The position numbers were made by a program, and so were the translations under genes. Positions 9,060-18,186 of a stretch of DNA of 61,327 bases are shown piece after piece. The notes under the pieces were generated by a model that worked only from the letters and a program-made list of their open reading frames with translations, did not search any database and had not been told where the DNA came from. The stretch spans positions 1-61,327 of the forward strand of contig JAUHYC010000021.1 in the NCBI GenBank assembly GCA_030426685.1, read 5' to 3'. This DNA is from Alphaproteobacteria bacterium. Its GTDB lineage: Bacteria; Pseudomonadota; Alphaproteobacteria; Rhodobacterales; Rhodobacteraceae. The first letter of the stretch is position 1. Every line of letters starts with the position of its first letter.

Positions 9060-9446
9060 CCTTTGACTTGGTATTTTGCCACAAAGGAGATCCCTCCACC
9101 AGTATACGCCGTCCGTCCGACAACGTGATATCAACCCGCCGCGCTGAAACCGCCGCGTCCGACTGCTGCGCTTCATCGACCATTGGAACAGCAACCGTCC
9201 CCTCGATTTCAAAAGTAAAAAATCTGTGTCAGAGCCCGGTTTGTCGATCTCGGGTTCCGGTGCAATCCTCGGGTCCTTCAACCATGTGTGGATCAGATTG
9301 GCATTCATCAAATACCGACGGGCAACCTGAGCAACGGAATCACCGAGCGCCGTCGTCTGCGCGCAAATCGGACGCTTCTCATCTTCCGACCAAAACCGCT
9401 TCTTTTGACCCTTCTTGCCTGCCATCAACCGCCTCAAGATGTCCAT
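9060..9446 (-). pseudogene. IS66 family TnpA remnant, frameshifted
   Basis: The first part (MDILRRLMAGKKG, then VAQVARRYLMNANLIHTWLK) is the HTH region of an IS66 TnpA. The frame is lost near 9200-9215. The TnpA C-terminal signature (ARRVDITLSDGRRILVEGS) continues in another frame from about 9183 to 9085 and is then cut off. With the TnpB piece this marks an old, internally deleted IS66 copy between the oxidoreductase and a convergent glycosyltransferase gene, and shows that insertion and deletion have shaped the glycan island. Confidence 0.8.
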
Positions 9447-9550
9447 TATCGACCATGGACATTATCAGACACACTTAAGCCAAGTCAGAGCGGTCAGGTC
9501 GGACGGCTACATTTTGTCTCCAGGATTCATACACCAAAACTTCATTGTTC

Positions 9551-10978
9551 TTATCGAAATTCGTTGTAGTGGGCTTGCAATGTTTCAATATCGGCTTGTG
9601 GCACGAGCATTTCCCTCGGCGCCTCGAAGGGGCGGCTGGCATTGGAAAATTCCCGGTGCATTGCAGACATCCTGTTTGCCTTGTGCCAAGCAAGCCAGTT
9701 GTCTCGGTAAGCAATTCGAATTGGTGACATTCCACCTGTCTCGATAAGCCCGTAATCCGGGTCATTGGTCAGGCTCTCAGGTGCGCTAAGGCAGATCATT
9801 GTAAGATCAGGAACTGTTTTGATATGTCGTCCAAGATATGTACTCAACCGAGCTCGGTATTCACTATCCGCGCCAAATCGAACGCAATCCCAATAGCCGA
9901 AGCGATCAATGACGTCGCGCCTAACCATTAAGGATATCATCGCCGTTCGATGTATGCCGTCAAAACTCATTCCGCTAACTTTGCTTGCAACCGACAGCGC
10001 GCCGGTTTCATCGACGCGGATCATCTGACCGATAACGCCTGCATTGCTGGGGTCGCTTGTCAGATGCTCGAATTGGCGATGAAGACGATCGGGTAAAGCA
10101 ATATCATCTGCATCATGGCCGGTAACAAAATCACCGCTCGCAAAAGAAAGAGCCACATTTTTTGAGACATAGGGGCCTACATTCACAGGGTTATGCAAGA
10201 CACGAAGGCGTGAATCGGTTTGTGCAAGATCATTCAATATTTCGCCGGTGCGGTCTGTGCTCTTATCGTTAACAACGATAAGTTCCAGATTGCGCCAGCT
10301 CTGATTGAGGATTGATCCAACGGCAGGCTCTATCCACTTCTCGGCATTGAACGCCGGCATGATCACTGAAATCTTTTGACCCGATTCAACCGGTGCAATC
10401 TGTGAGAAGCTCAAACGCTTGAATCGTGGCCCATCGCCGGGCGTTACAGTAACTCGGCACTGAGACTGATATGTGAGCCAGCGATTGGTGGCCTCTGCCC
10501 AAGCCGTGTCATCAGATGCCTCGTAGGCCTCAAAAAGCGCTCTGGTTCCTTTTGGAGTCGTTTCAGGATCTTCATCGAGCTTGGTGAGCGCTCTATCCAA
10601 ACCAACAGATTGTAGCCACAAAAAAGCATGCAAGATCTTATTACGGTTGAGCTTCTCATCCTGAACGAGTTCAATCTCGGAAGACAGGGCGTTTTTGCGT
10701 TGCTTTCTGATGATCCTTCTTACAGCCCAAAGGATCGTTAGGGGAGCCAGCAAAATCAACCAAGGTGCACTTGCTATAAACGATATTTTTTTTAGCTTTC
10801 TGTAGCGTTTTTTTTGCAAGGCGAGTTCGGCTCGAGCAGCGCGATTTTCGTCATCCAGTATCTCTAAGAATCGAATTTGGCGGGCGGATTGAACCGGCCG
10901 AAGATCAGCTGGCGACACATCCACACTTTTCGACGGAAAACCCCTATGGATATTGTTACTTTTGTCGGTATTTTGCAT
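9551..10978 (-). CDS. GT2 glycosyltransferase with long N-terminal extension
   Basis: A 475-residue protein whose C-terminal two-thirds is a family 2 glycosyltransferase: KISVIMPAFNAEKWIEPA, LELIVVNDKSTDRT and the metal-binding region near GHDADDIALPDRL. The first 190 residues hold a basic, coiled-coil-like stretch and one hydrophobic segment (SAPWLILLAPLTILWAV) that could bind the membrane. The GT domain closely resembles that of the 15139-17163 protein, including the ADSEY/ADSEF motif, so the two look like paralogues. AGGA precedes the ATG. It follows the nucleotide-sugar dehydrogenase gene by eight bases and is likely co-transcribed. Donor and acceptor are unknown. Confidence 0.8.
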   Translation of the reverse strand: MQNTDKSNNIHRGFPSKSVDVSPADLRPVQSARQIRFLEILDDENRAARAELALQKKRYRKLKKISFIASAPWLILLAPLTILWAVRRIIRKQRKNALSSEIELVQDEKLNRNKILHAFLWLQSVGLDRALTKLDEDPETTPKGTRALFEAYEASDDTAWAEATNRWLTYQSQCRVTVTPGDGPRFKRLSFSQIAPVESGQKISVIMPAFNAEKWIEPAVGSILNQSWRNLELIVVNDKSTDRTGEILNDLAQTDSRLRVLHNPVNVGPYVSKNVALSFASGDFVTGHDADDIALPDRLHRQFEHLTSDPSNAGVIGQMIRVDETGALSVASKVSGMSFDGIHRTAMISLMVRRDVIDRFGYWDCVRFGADSEYRARLSTYLGRHIKTVPDLTMICLSAPESLTNDPDYGLIETGGMSPIRIAYRDNWLAWHKANRMSAMHREFSNASRPFEAPREMLVPQADIETLQAHYNEFR

Positions 10979-10986
10979 AGGTATTC

Positions 10987-12282
10987 CTAAGCACGCACAA
11001 CATCAGCCGCATCTCGATAGACTCCACGTGTATCGATTAGCACTTTTGTATGCTTTTTGATCATATCGTAGTCAAAACCTGTATGATTGGTCAGCAAGAT
11101 GGCAGCATCAAATTGGGCAAGCACTTCTGGTGTGAGGGGTACTGAAGACAAATCAAATGCATGTTCGCGCATGGGTGGGAAAACTGGTACATTGGGGTCT
11201 GAATATTGTACATTAGCTCCCCATTCCCGCAGGAGTTCCATCACGAAGACAGAAGGGCTTTCCCGCATGTCATCCACGTCTCGTTTATAGGCGATCCCCA
11301 GAGCCAGAATTTTAGCACCTTTGATTGGTTTCCCCGCTTCATTTAGCGCACGTATCACCTTGTCGACCACATACTGTGGCATTGCCGCATTGATCTCACC
11401 TGCCAACTCAATAAAGCGCGTATGCAATCCGTATTCCCGGGCTTTCCACGTGAGGTAAAAGGGATCTATTGGGATACAATGTCCTCCAATACCAGGACCC
11501 GGATAGTATGGTGTAAACCCAAAAGGTTTAGTGGCGGCCGCGTCCACAATCTCGAAAATATCGAGTCCCATGCGATCGGCGACAATCTTCATCTCGTTAA
11601 CCAAACCGATGTTGATCGAGCGATGGATGTTTTCCAGTAGCTTCACCATTTCAGCGGCCTGGGTAGAGCTTACGGGTACGACATTGTCGATGAATGTACC
11701 GTAGAGTGCGCTGCCTGCCTCGAGGCAAGCCGCGGTGTGACCTCCAACAACTTTTGGAATGGTCGTTGTCTCGAAATCAGGGTTGCCGGGATCTTCACGC
11801 TCGGGTGAATAAACCAGGAAAAAATCTGTACCAACTTTCAGTCCCGCGCCTTCGATATAAGGCAATAGAACTTCAGCGGTTGTTCCCGGCCAAGTGGTGC
11901 TCTCCAAGCTAAGAAGTTGCCCACCACGCAGGTGATGCTGAATACTCTCCATAGTCGAGCGTACAAAACTCAGGTCGGGCTCGCGATTGGAATTTAGTGG
12001 TGTGGGCACGCAAATGATTAAAGCGTCGCACTCTCGTGCGCGGGAAAAGTCTGTTGTTGCCTCAAAACCTTTCTCCTTGAGGTTGGCAATCTCCTTATGA
12101 GCGATATGTTTGATCGGGCTGTGACCTCCGTTCATCTGCTCGATACGTTCCTTCAGGATGTCAAAACCTAGGACTGGTAAACCTGTTTTGGCGATTGAGA
12201 GCGCGAGGGGTATGCCAACATAGCCAAGGCCAATTATTCCTATTTTTGCCCTCTTTAAGGCAAAACTCTCCTTCAATTCCAT
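10987..12282 (-). CDS. wbpA: UDP-N-acetylglucosamine 6-dehydrogenase-like
   Basis: A 431-residue nucleotide-sugar dehydrogenase that oxidises C6 of an NDP-hexose to the uronic acid using two NAD. The NAD-binding motif is [13 protein letters not shown] near residue 14. The catalytic Cys lies in [16 protein letters not shown], the form seen in WbpA/WecC-type enzymes acting on UDP-GlcNAc rather than in UDP-glucose dehydrogenases. The C-terminal domain ([16 protein letters not shown]) is intact. AGGAAG stands five bases before the ATG. The product would be a UDP-N-acetylglucosaminuronic acid for the surface polymer; the exact substrate is inferred from motif style. Confidence 0.85.
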   Translation of the reverse strand: MELKESFALKRAKIGIIGLGYVGIPLALSIAKTGLPVLGFDILKERIEQMNGGHSPIKHIAHKEIANLKEKGFEATTDFSRARECDALIICVPTPLNSNREPDLSFVRSTMESIQHHLRGGQLLSLESTTWPGTTAEVLLPYIEGAGLKVGTDFFLVYSPEREDPGNPDFETTTIPKVVGGHTAACLEAGSALYGTFIDNVVPVSSTQAAEMVKLLENIHRSINIGLVNEMKIVADRMGLDIFEIVDAAATKPFGFTPYYPGPGIGGHCIPIDPFYLTWKAREYGLHTRFIELAGEINAAMPQYVVDKVIRALNEAGKPIKGAKILALGIAYKRDVDDMRESPSVFVMELLREWGANVQYSDPNVPVFPPMREHAFDLSSVPLTPEVLAQFDAAILLTNHTGFDYDMIKKHTKVLIDTRGVYRDAADVVRA

Positions 12283-13520
12283 GCTATCTTCCTAATAATC
12301 CTCTGCTCTAGAAGACCGTACAATCTATATGTTGTTATTGAGTGGCGTGATCTGATTGATCTGAGTTGGCTATTAGTACATGACTGGCCCCTGTGCCAAC
12401 CAGATATTGGCTTCTTTGGAGTGCAGCACCAGCGGTCTATCGCCTGACCTCCTAGTAATTTCCAACACTTTCGATGCATGGAAAGCTTCTGCGAGAGTAT
12501 TCAAGCGCTTCCAATTAATTGTCCGTGCGGTGTTCGTATGACCATATGTATTTGCTTTAAACAGAGTGGTAAAGGCAGATTCGGGGTCAGGATTCACAAC
12601 TGGCAGCAACTGGCAGCTGACGGTTGCTGCCAGTGCGCTTGTTGAGATGAAGGCTGTCGGTCGTCAGCAGCGACTTTGGGACAGAGGGCGCTCTGATCTA
12701 TGAAAGAGTGTGGCTCTTATGGTTGCGTTGTTTGTAACGACACTTGTCGTATTTCACTGGGGCCTTCCGCTGTTTTCTAACGGGAATGCCGGGTAGTATT
12801 CCCTTGTCGCTCAACGCATCCCGAAGCCAGTCGGCATCATAGCCGCGATCCGCGAGCAGCCAGTCCACATTTAGTATTCCTTCGGTATGTTGTTGAGCAG
12901 AGCTCGAGCACTGATGTGATTGCTGAATTGCCCGACGGTAGCGAAGAGGTTGAGCGGACGCCACTCGACATTGTACTTAAACCAATAGCGCACCATGGCT
13001 CATCTATCTCAGATTGCGTTCAGCCAGCCAGGGCTCCGATGTTTGAGGTCTCCACTCTGCCAGACTACACTCCCGTTTCGCGACTACTGGGACATTTCTA
13101 CCTACTTGCAACATTCATCAGCGCGAGGCTTGCCGTGGGGCTTCAATAAAAGGGTGAGCATGGCTCTCTGATCGTTAGTTAGCCAACAAGGTCACCCATG
13201 TGACCGTTCCGTTTTTACAAACCGTGAAACACGCTGAACGGCGAACTTCAATGCATTCAGACCCTAATGATACCCGCGCTTGATTCAGATGACGCAATCT
13301 TTGCTTGTGTACCATATATTTAACTCAACATACCCGCTAAGTGAGCTGGCTTGATATGGATACCCAGTGCATCCTCGCATAGTTGGAGTCCTAGATTCTA
13401 TACGCCCCTCAGAGTATTTCGCTGACCGTTGCGGGGCGCTCGGCCATCCAGTTGTTTTGCGGGCAATTCCGGACTATGCAATCGCATAACAATAGATGGG
13501 CAGCAATAAGGCCATAATTC
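12283..13520. other. Gene-poor region with transposase debris
   Basis: About 1.2 kb between the dehydrogenase gene and the cytidylyltransferase fusion gene. Apart from the IS5-type fragment at about 12712-12999, no credible gene is visible. A 78-residue reading frame at 12373-12609 (minus) has no recognisable features and no good ribosome site. The region should hold the promoters of the two divergent flanking genes. Its decayed state suggests that several insertions and deletions have occurred here. Confidence 0.6.
12712..12999 (-). pseudogene. IS5 family (IS427-like) transposase fragment
   Basis: On the minus strand, bases 12970-12880 translate as WRPLNLFATVGQ, then NHISARALLNNIP. After a frameshift near 12870 the reading continues as VDWLLADRGYDADWLRDAL and then PVKYDKCRYKQRN. 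These are consecutive parts of the DDE transposase of IS5-group elements (normally GRPLNLFxTAGQ, ARALLxxIP, DWLLxDRGYDADW). Both ends of the gene are missing and the frame is broken, so it is a dead fragment. Confidence 0.8.
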
Positions 13521-15155
13521 ATGAATGACGAAAACACTTGGGTCATGATTCCGGCGAGGGGAGGCTCACGTGGATTGCCTCGCAAAAATGTCCGCTTACT
13601 TGGAAATATGCCCTTAATCATGCATGCAATCCGTGCCTGCTGCGAGGCTATACCAACTGATCGTATCGTCGTGGTTACTGATGATGATGAGATAAACAGC
13701 ATTGCCACCCACGCCGGGGTGCGGGTCATGCGGGAAGAAGAAACCACAGGAAAAGCGACACTTGATGATGTCGCCACGAAGACCTTACCTTTCCTCAAAG
13801 AAATGGGTGCCCGGCCTGAAGACATATTTCTGACGGTCCAGCCAACCTGTCCGTTTTTGCAATCCGAACGCATCACTCAAGCCCAAGCACTCTTTGCCGA
13901 AGGGGCCGCTTCTGTGATCAGCGTTGTAGATGATCGACATCTGGGCTGGCGGTTGGGTGATGATGGAACGCCGGAACCAGACTACACTGCCCGCGTCAAC
14001 CGCCAGATGCTTCCCCCCCAATTTCGCGAAACCGGGGCCGTTATTGGTTGCCGGATACGTGATCTGATGGCGCATGGAACCCGTATTGTCCAACCAATCC
14101 GTCTGCTTGAGGTGAGTAAAGAGGAAGCTATCGACATTGATGACTTCTCCGATTGGGCGGTAGCCAAATACTACATGGACCGCCGTAATGTTGTTATCCG
14201 TGCGGATGCCAACAGAACATTGGGCATGGGACATGTTTTTCGGGCACTTGCCGTTGCCCAAGAACTCGCGCAATACAAGGTTACTCTCCTGACGGACCGA
14301 GCTGGTGCGTTGGCGTTTGAGCTTTTGTCTCAATCACCCTTTGACGTTTTCGAAGTGGATGGCGACATCGGGTTTCTTGATTGGCTTGAAGCAAATCCGG
14401 CGGATCTGACAATACTCGACCAACTCGATACTGAGCCTGATTACATGCGAGCGGTCAAGGCTCGGTCTCGCAATGTAGTTACATTCGAAGATCTGGGGCC
14501 CGGCGCTCTCGAGGCTGATCTCGTTGTATGCGATCTCTATAAGAACCTCGACGTACCAGAGGACCGCCAACTTACCGGCATTTCCAATGCTATTCTGGCT
14601 CCAAGTTTCGAAACTCTGTCCGAACCTGCGCCTTTCAATGATACAGTGAGCAATATTCTTTTGCTTTTTGGTGGAACCGATCCTTCGTGCCTCACCGAAA
14701 AAGCGCTCACTGCCTTGGAAAAGGCTAGGTATAGTGGCCGGTGTACTGTGGTCATTGGTCCAGGCTTCGGTCGAGATCTTAACCTTGAGACCTATGGTCT
14801 TAAGGGTGAGATCCATCAAAACCTCAAATATATGCCTGGCGTTATGCGCAAAGCTGATCTTGCAGTATCAAGCGCAGGAAGAACTATCACCGAGCTTACT
14901 AGCCTTGGCATACCTGTGCTTTGCTTGTGCCAGAATGACAAGGAACTGACTCATACCCATGCTTCGGCACGATTTGGTGTTGTGAACTTGGGACTTGGAG
15001 CGCTAGCGGAACCTACTACGATCACCGCCCACGTTCAGCATCTCGTTGATAATATCGCACTGCGCCGAACGCTACGAACACGCGCTCTACATGAGACTTC
15101 GGGCCGCAGCAATGGTGCCATAATCGAGCGTATGCTCGCTAGGCTGGATCTCTAG
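13521..15155 (+). CDS. Nonulosonate cytidylyltransferase fused to PseG-like hydrolase
   Basis: A 544-residue two-domain protein. Residues 1-220 are a CMP-sialate/nonulosonate cytidylyltransferase (NeuA/PseF), with the signature PARGGSRGLPRKNVRLLG at 11-28 and VQPTCPFL further on; it activates a nonulosonic acid with CTP. Residues about 223-544 form a PseG/SpsG-like UDP-sugar hydrolase with GMGHV at 235-239, carrying the proposed catalytic His, and a GT-B-like C-terminal half (LLFGGTDPSC, SSAGRTITEL). PseG removes UDP from the aminosugar before NeuB-type condensation, so the fusion links the steps on either side of NeuB. A NeuB homologue is encoded at 18183-19244 on the other strand. The ribosome site is weak. 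The 3' end overlaps the convergent gene by 17 bases. Confidence 0.85.
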   Translation: MNDENTWVMIPARGGSRGLPRKNVRLLGNMPLIMHAIRACCEAIPTDRIVVVTDDDEINSIATHAGVRVMREEETTGKATLDDVATKTLPFLKEMGARPEDIFLTVQPTCPFLQSERITQAQALFAEGAASVISVVDDRHLGWRLGDDGTPEPDYTARVNRQMLPPQFRETGAVIGCRIRDLMAHGTRIVQPIRLLEVSKEEAIDIDDFSDWAVAKYYMDRRNVVIRADANRTLGMGHVFRALAVAQELAQYKVTLLTDRAGALAFELLSQSPFDVFEVDGDIGFLDWLEANPADLTILDQLDTEPDYMRAVKARSRNVVTFEDLGPGALEADLVVCDLYKNLDVPEDRQLTGISNAILAPSFETLSEPAPFNDTVSNILLLFGGTDPSCLTEKALTALEKARYSGRCTVVIGPGFGRDLNLETYGLKGEIHQNLKYMPGVMRKADLAVSSAGRTITELTSLGIPVLCLCQNDKELTHTHASARFGVVNLGLGALAEPTTITAHVQHLVDNIALRRTLRTRALHETSGRSNGAIIERMLARLDL

Positions 15156-17163
15156 TAAACCCGTCATCACCGAGAAGGTCTCCAAGGGTGGCGAGCGTGA
15201 TCTCGCGGGTATCACCTACACGGGCCGCAAGCCCCGAGCGTACTTCTTCGGATGTAGCATACCAACGACCCATGGTTCCGAACGCCGTGTACATTTGATG
15301 TTCAATATCTTGCAACGGAGCATGGAGTGGATGACCGGGCTGCTCGATCGGTAGACGGTCAAATACTGCTTCCAATGTTCTACTCTGTACAGAGGGCAGG
15401 TTGTCGAGTGGATGGGAAAGTGCATCAGGCGTCAGTACAAGCACGCGGTTTGCTTGCATTGTCTCACCTGGGATCAGATGTGAAATCAGTCCAGTATGCA
15501 CCATGTCACGCACGGGTGAGATAAGAGGAGTAGTCGTATCGAGCGCATAATAGCGCCACTGAAGAAACGCCATCTGATTGGGATCTGGCGGATGCGCTCG
15601 CAAACGCTCCAAGACCGCATCTACCAACGAGTCTCCCGCATTAAAGTCCGCGACAAGAAGTAGTTTACATTCGCGTGTGAGTTCGCGCCGAGGAAGAACC
15701 AGACCAGGCACGGGAAAGGGTCGCTCTGCCGAGTGTGGGTCGAGCGCAAGCGTTCCAACGCTTTGTAATGATCGCCAATAACGAGAGGACTCTCCATACT
15801 CACGCCGTACTCCATGATGAATTGTGCGTCCATGCGTTGGCCCAGAAGATGTCAGGGATCCTTGTTCAACATAGGCAAAAGATAAGGGACCTAGGTTTTC
15901 TGGCAAACTGACCACTTGCGTTCCAAAAACTTGGCGGGCGCGCTCAATGAACTCCGAGTCGGCTGAGATCCGTACTGGGTCCCATCCTCCTAGTGAACGC
16001 GCTGCTTCGCTACGGATCATAAACGAGGACGGATCCCAGTCGACCAGTCGCCATTTATATCGAAATTTGCCAAGATAAATCAGATTATCATCTACCCGCG
16101 CTCTATGGGTGTGATTGGCTACAATATCCTGATTCTGCGCCATGTGCGTGGCTTGAAGGGCAATTTTCTGGGGATGAGACCAGTCATTTGCATCATGCAC
16201 AGTAATCAAATCTCCCCGCGCCTGGCTGAGCGCCAGATTGCGCGCGGTATAAGAGCCAAAATTCTCTGGAGTACGCAGCGCAACGACGCGCGGGTCACGC
16301 GCCTTATAGGCGGCAATAATCTCGGCGGTGCAATCAGTGCTGCAATCGTCCACCACCAGAATCTCTAGATTGATCCAGCTCTGCGCGAGAAGCCCATCAA
16401 GCGTGTTCTCAAGCGTTTTAGCTCCGTTGTAGACAGGTACGATGATCGAGACCTTAGGTCCGGTCCCCCCCTCGCTTGAAGGGGTGATATCGGCACTCAG
16501 ATTAGTGATACACAAGGGCGCATCAGCATCTTTTTTGCGCAGAGGGGCAATACCGTTCTTCTTGTAGAAGGTGTTCACCAACTCGAGTCGCCTTTGGTCC
16601 CAAGCAATATCGGGGGTTGGTCCTGTCTCCGCGGCATTCGCATTGGCAAGCGCAAATGGCAGACTGATATGGTTCGGACTAAGGTGACGGATCATCTCAC
16701 AAAACCGCCGGGCCGCTGCGAAGTTGCCACTCTCCATTGCACAATAGACCGCCAGAAAGAGGTTCTTCGTGTTGATGTAAGCCGATTTGTTAGTATCGAG
16801 ATGCGGCTCAAAGACGGTCTGTGCAGCTGTATAATCGCCATGCACCGCATACCAATTCGCAAGACTCCAAGCAGCCGTGTTCAGACTGCTGCGAGGCCGC
16901 TCACGGGCAACGAGCATCGCCTCAAGGTCCTGCAGCGCAGAGCGCGAAAAGCCACTCCAGAGCTTGTCCACTACAAGGTCGGGGTTGTTGAAAATCGGCC
17001 CTCCCTGCGAAATTACCCTAGCTTGAGGCAACTCCGCCAGCGACTGGGGTGCGATGATGGGAAGCTCGTCGGAAGCACCAAACAATGTCTTCTTGATCCG
17101 CTTTCGAAATCGAACCAGATTGGTGGTAACAGTACCCAGAGTGGCGCCGGAGGATGTCATCAC
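15139..17163 (-). CDS. Large GT2 glycosyltransferase with helical N-terminal region
   Basis: A 674-residue protein. The central part, about residues 235-440, is a family 2 glycosyltransferase (KVSIIVPVYNGAKTLENTL, LEILVVDDCSTDCT, VHDANDWSHPQK). The N-terminal 200 residues look helical and TPR-like (AAWSLANWYAVHGDYTAAQ, VYCAMESGNFAAARRF). The C-terminal 200 residues are unassigned and could be a second substrate-handling domain. The GT domain is paralogous to that at 9551-10978. AGGAAGG precedes the ATG. It is the last gene of the minus-strand unit with NeuB and the pyruvyltransferase, six bases after the latter, and is likely a glycan polymer transferase, possibly for the nonulosonic acid. 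Confidence 0.8.
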   Translation of the reverse strand: MMTSSGATLGTVTTNLVRFRKRIKKTLFGASDELPIIAPQSLAELPQARVISQGGPIFNNPDLVVDKLWSGFSRSALQDLEAMLVARERPRSSLNTAAWSLANWYAVHGDYTAAQTVFEPHLDTNKSAYINTKNLFLAVYCAMESGNFAAARRFCEMIRHLSPNHISLPFALANANAAETGPTPDIAWDQRRLELVNTFYKKNGIAPLRKKDADAPLCITNLSADITPSSEGGTGPKVSIIVPVYNGAKTLENTLDGLLAQSWINLEILVVDDCSTDCTAEIIAAYKARDPRVVALRTPENFGSYTARNLALSQARGDLITVHDANDWSHPQKIALQATHMAQNQDIVANHTHRARVDDNLIYLGKFRYKWRLVDWDPSSFMIRSEAARSLGGWDPVRISADSEFIERARQVFGTQVVSLPENLGPLSFAYVEQGSLTSSGPTHGRTIHHGVRREYGESSRYWRSLQSVGTLALDPHSAERPFPVPGLVLPRRELTRECKLLLVADFNAGDSLVDAVLERLRAHPPDPNQMAFLQWRYYALDTTTPLISPVRDMVHTGLISHLIPGETMQANRVLVLTPDALSHPLDNLPSVQSRTLEAVFDRLPIEQPGHPLHAPLQDIEHQMYTAFGTMGRWYATSEEVRSGLAARVGDTREITLATLGDLLGDDGFTRDPA

Positions 17164-17169
17164 ACCTTC

Positions 17170-18186
17170 CTAGATCGTCGCGAGAAACTGTTTCATGACC
17201 GGATAGGTCTGGCGCATAGTCTCTACGCTCTGTTCGACGTTGGAGCCACGAGATGAGAAATGGTGTTCTACTGCTTCCTGAATATGGACAATATCGCCTG
17301 ATTTTTTCATGTCGAGGCTCGGAGCACCAAGAGCTCTGGCTTGACCAGCGCCCCGGGTATCCTCGTTAATGAGGACAGATGCACGCCGTTGTGACAGACA
17401 CAGAAGATGTGCATGCACGCGATAGCCGATGTGGAAATCCGCATTGCCATAGAGATCTTCCATTTTCTCGAGGCTGTTGGCCAGCGAGACTACGCGCCAA
17501 CCCCGTCGCACAGCAGACGCAGAGAATTTTAAGAAGTCCTTGGCGCGGTCCCGTCCCACCTTGTTACGGCTCGGTACAAGCCCATGGTGGAAGCTCGCGA
17601 TACGGCGTGCCTTGGGAAAGCGCTTAGTCAACCATACCATAAGATCGAAGACTCCAGGCTGCATCTTGGCCGGCATGCTCAGAACCAAAGTTCGCGGGTC
17701 GCCCGAGAAAGTGAAGCTCTTCTCAAAATGCTCAAGATCGTACCACGCCGGACACCCCGTCATAAGTACGTTTTCAACCCCGTTGTGTGCCAGAACAGAT
17801 TGTGTCAGCGGGTCTCGAGCGCTAGAAAAAGTGCATTCCTTGTGGATGTCTCGAATGAACTCGAGGGCTGGTTCCTTGAAGGCAAAGCTTTCGATCGTTT
17901 TACCCACAGGTGCTTTCCAACCCAACCCGTAGGGTATAAGCCTCGACCTAACCTGGGCGCGATCTATCGGATAGATGTTAGGATAGATGCTGTGCTGATA
18001 GGCCGGTCCCCCCGTAAGCAATACAGCCCGAGCGGCATTGAAGGACTCGTAATGCTCCGGTCCTATGGACTTACGGTCAACCACGGTGATGTCCTCCTCG
18101 ACATGGGCTCGTAACAGTGCCCGTGCCCGCGCGCCTATCAAGTGATCACCACAATTCCTGTAGGCACCGCAAACTGTAATAATCAC
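17170..18186 (-). CDS. Polysaccharide pyruvyl transferase-like protein
   Basis: A 338-residue protein resembling the polysaccharide pyruvyl transferase family (WcaK/CsaB). The N-terminus has ITVCGAYRNCGDHLIGARA, matching the glycine-rich (N)xGD start of that family. The C-terminal half has the typical GYRVHAHLLCLSQRRASVLI. These enzymes transfer pyruvate from PEP to sugars as ketals, and some relatives act as other glycan transferases. GTG 18186 is preferred as start because GGGGGGA lies six bases upstream and gives a four-base overlap with the NeuB stop; the longer frame starts at ATG 18201. The substrate is unknown. Confidence 0.8.
   Translation of the reverse strand: MIITVCGAYRNCGDHLIGARARALLRAHVEEDITVVDRKSIGPEHYESFNAARAVLLTGGPAYQHSIYPNIYPIDRAQVRSRLIPYGLGWKAPVGKTIESFAFKEPALEFIRDIHKECTFSSARDPLTQSVLAHNGVENVLMTGCPAWYDLEHFEKSFTFSGDPRTLVLSMPAKMQPGVFDLMVWLTKRFPKARRIASFHHGLVPSRNKVGRDRAKDFLKFSASAVRRGWRVVSLANSLEKMEDLYGNADFHIGYRVHAHLLCLSQRRASVLINEDTRGAGQARALGAPSLDMKKSGDIVHIQEAVEHHFSSRGSNVEQSVETMRQTYPVMKQFLATI

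Noticed and set aside
12373..12609. A 78-residue minus-strand ORF in the gene-poor region
   Set aside because: No ribosome site, no recognisable motif and location in decayed DNA; not enough to call a gene.
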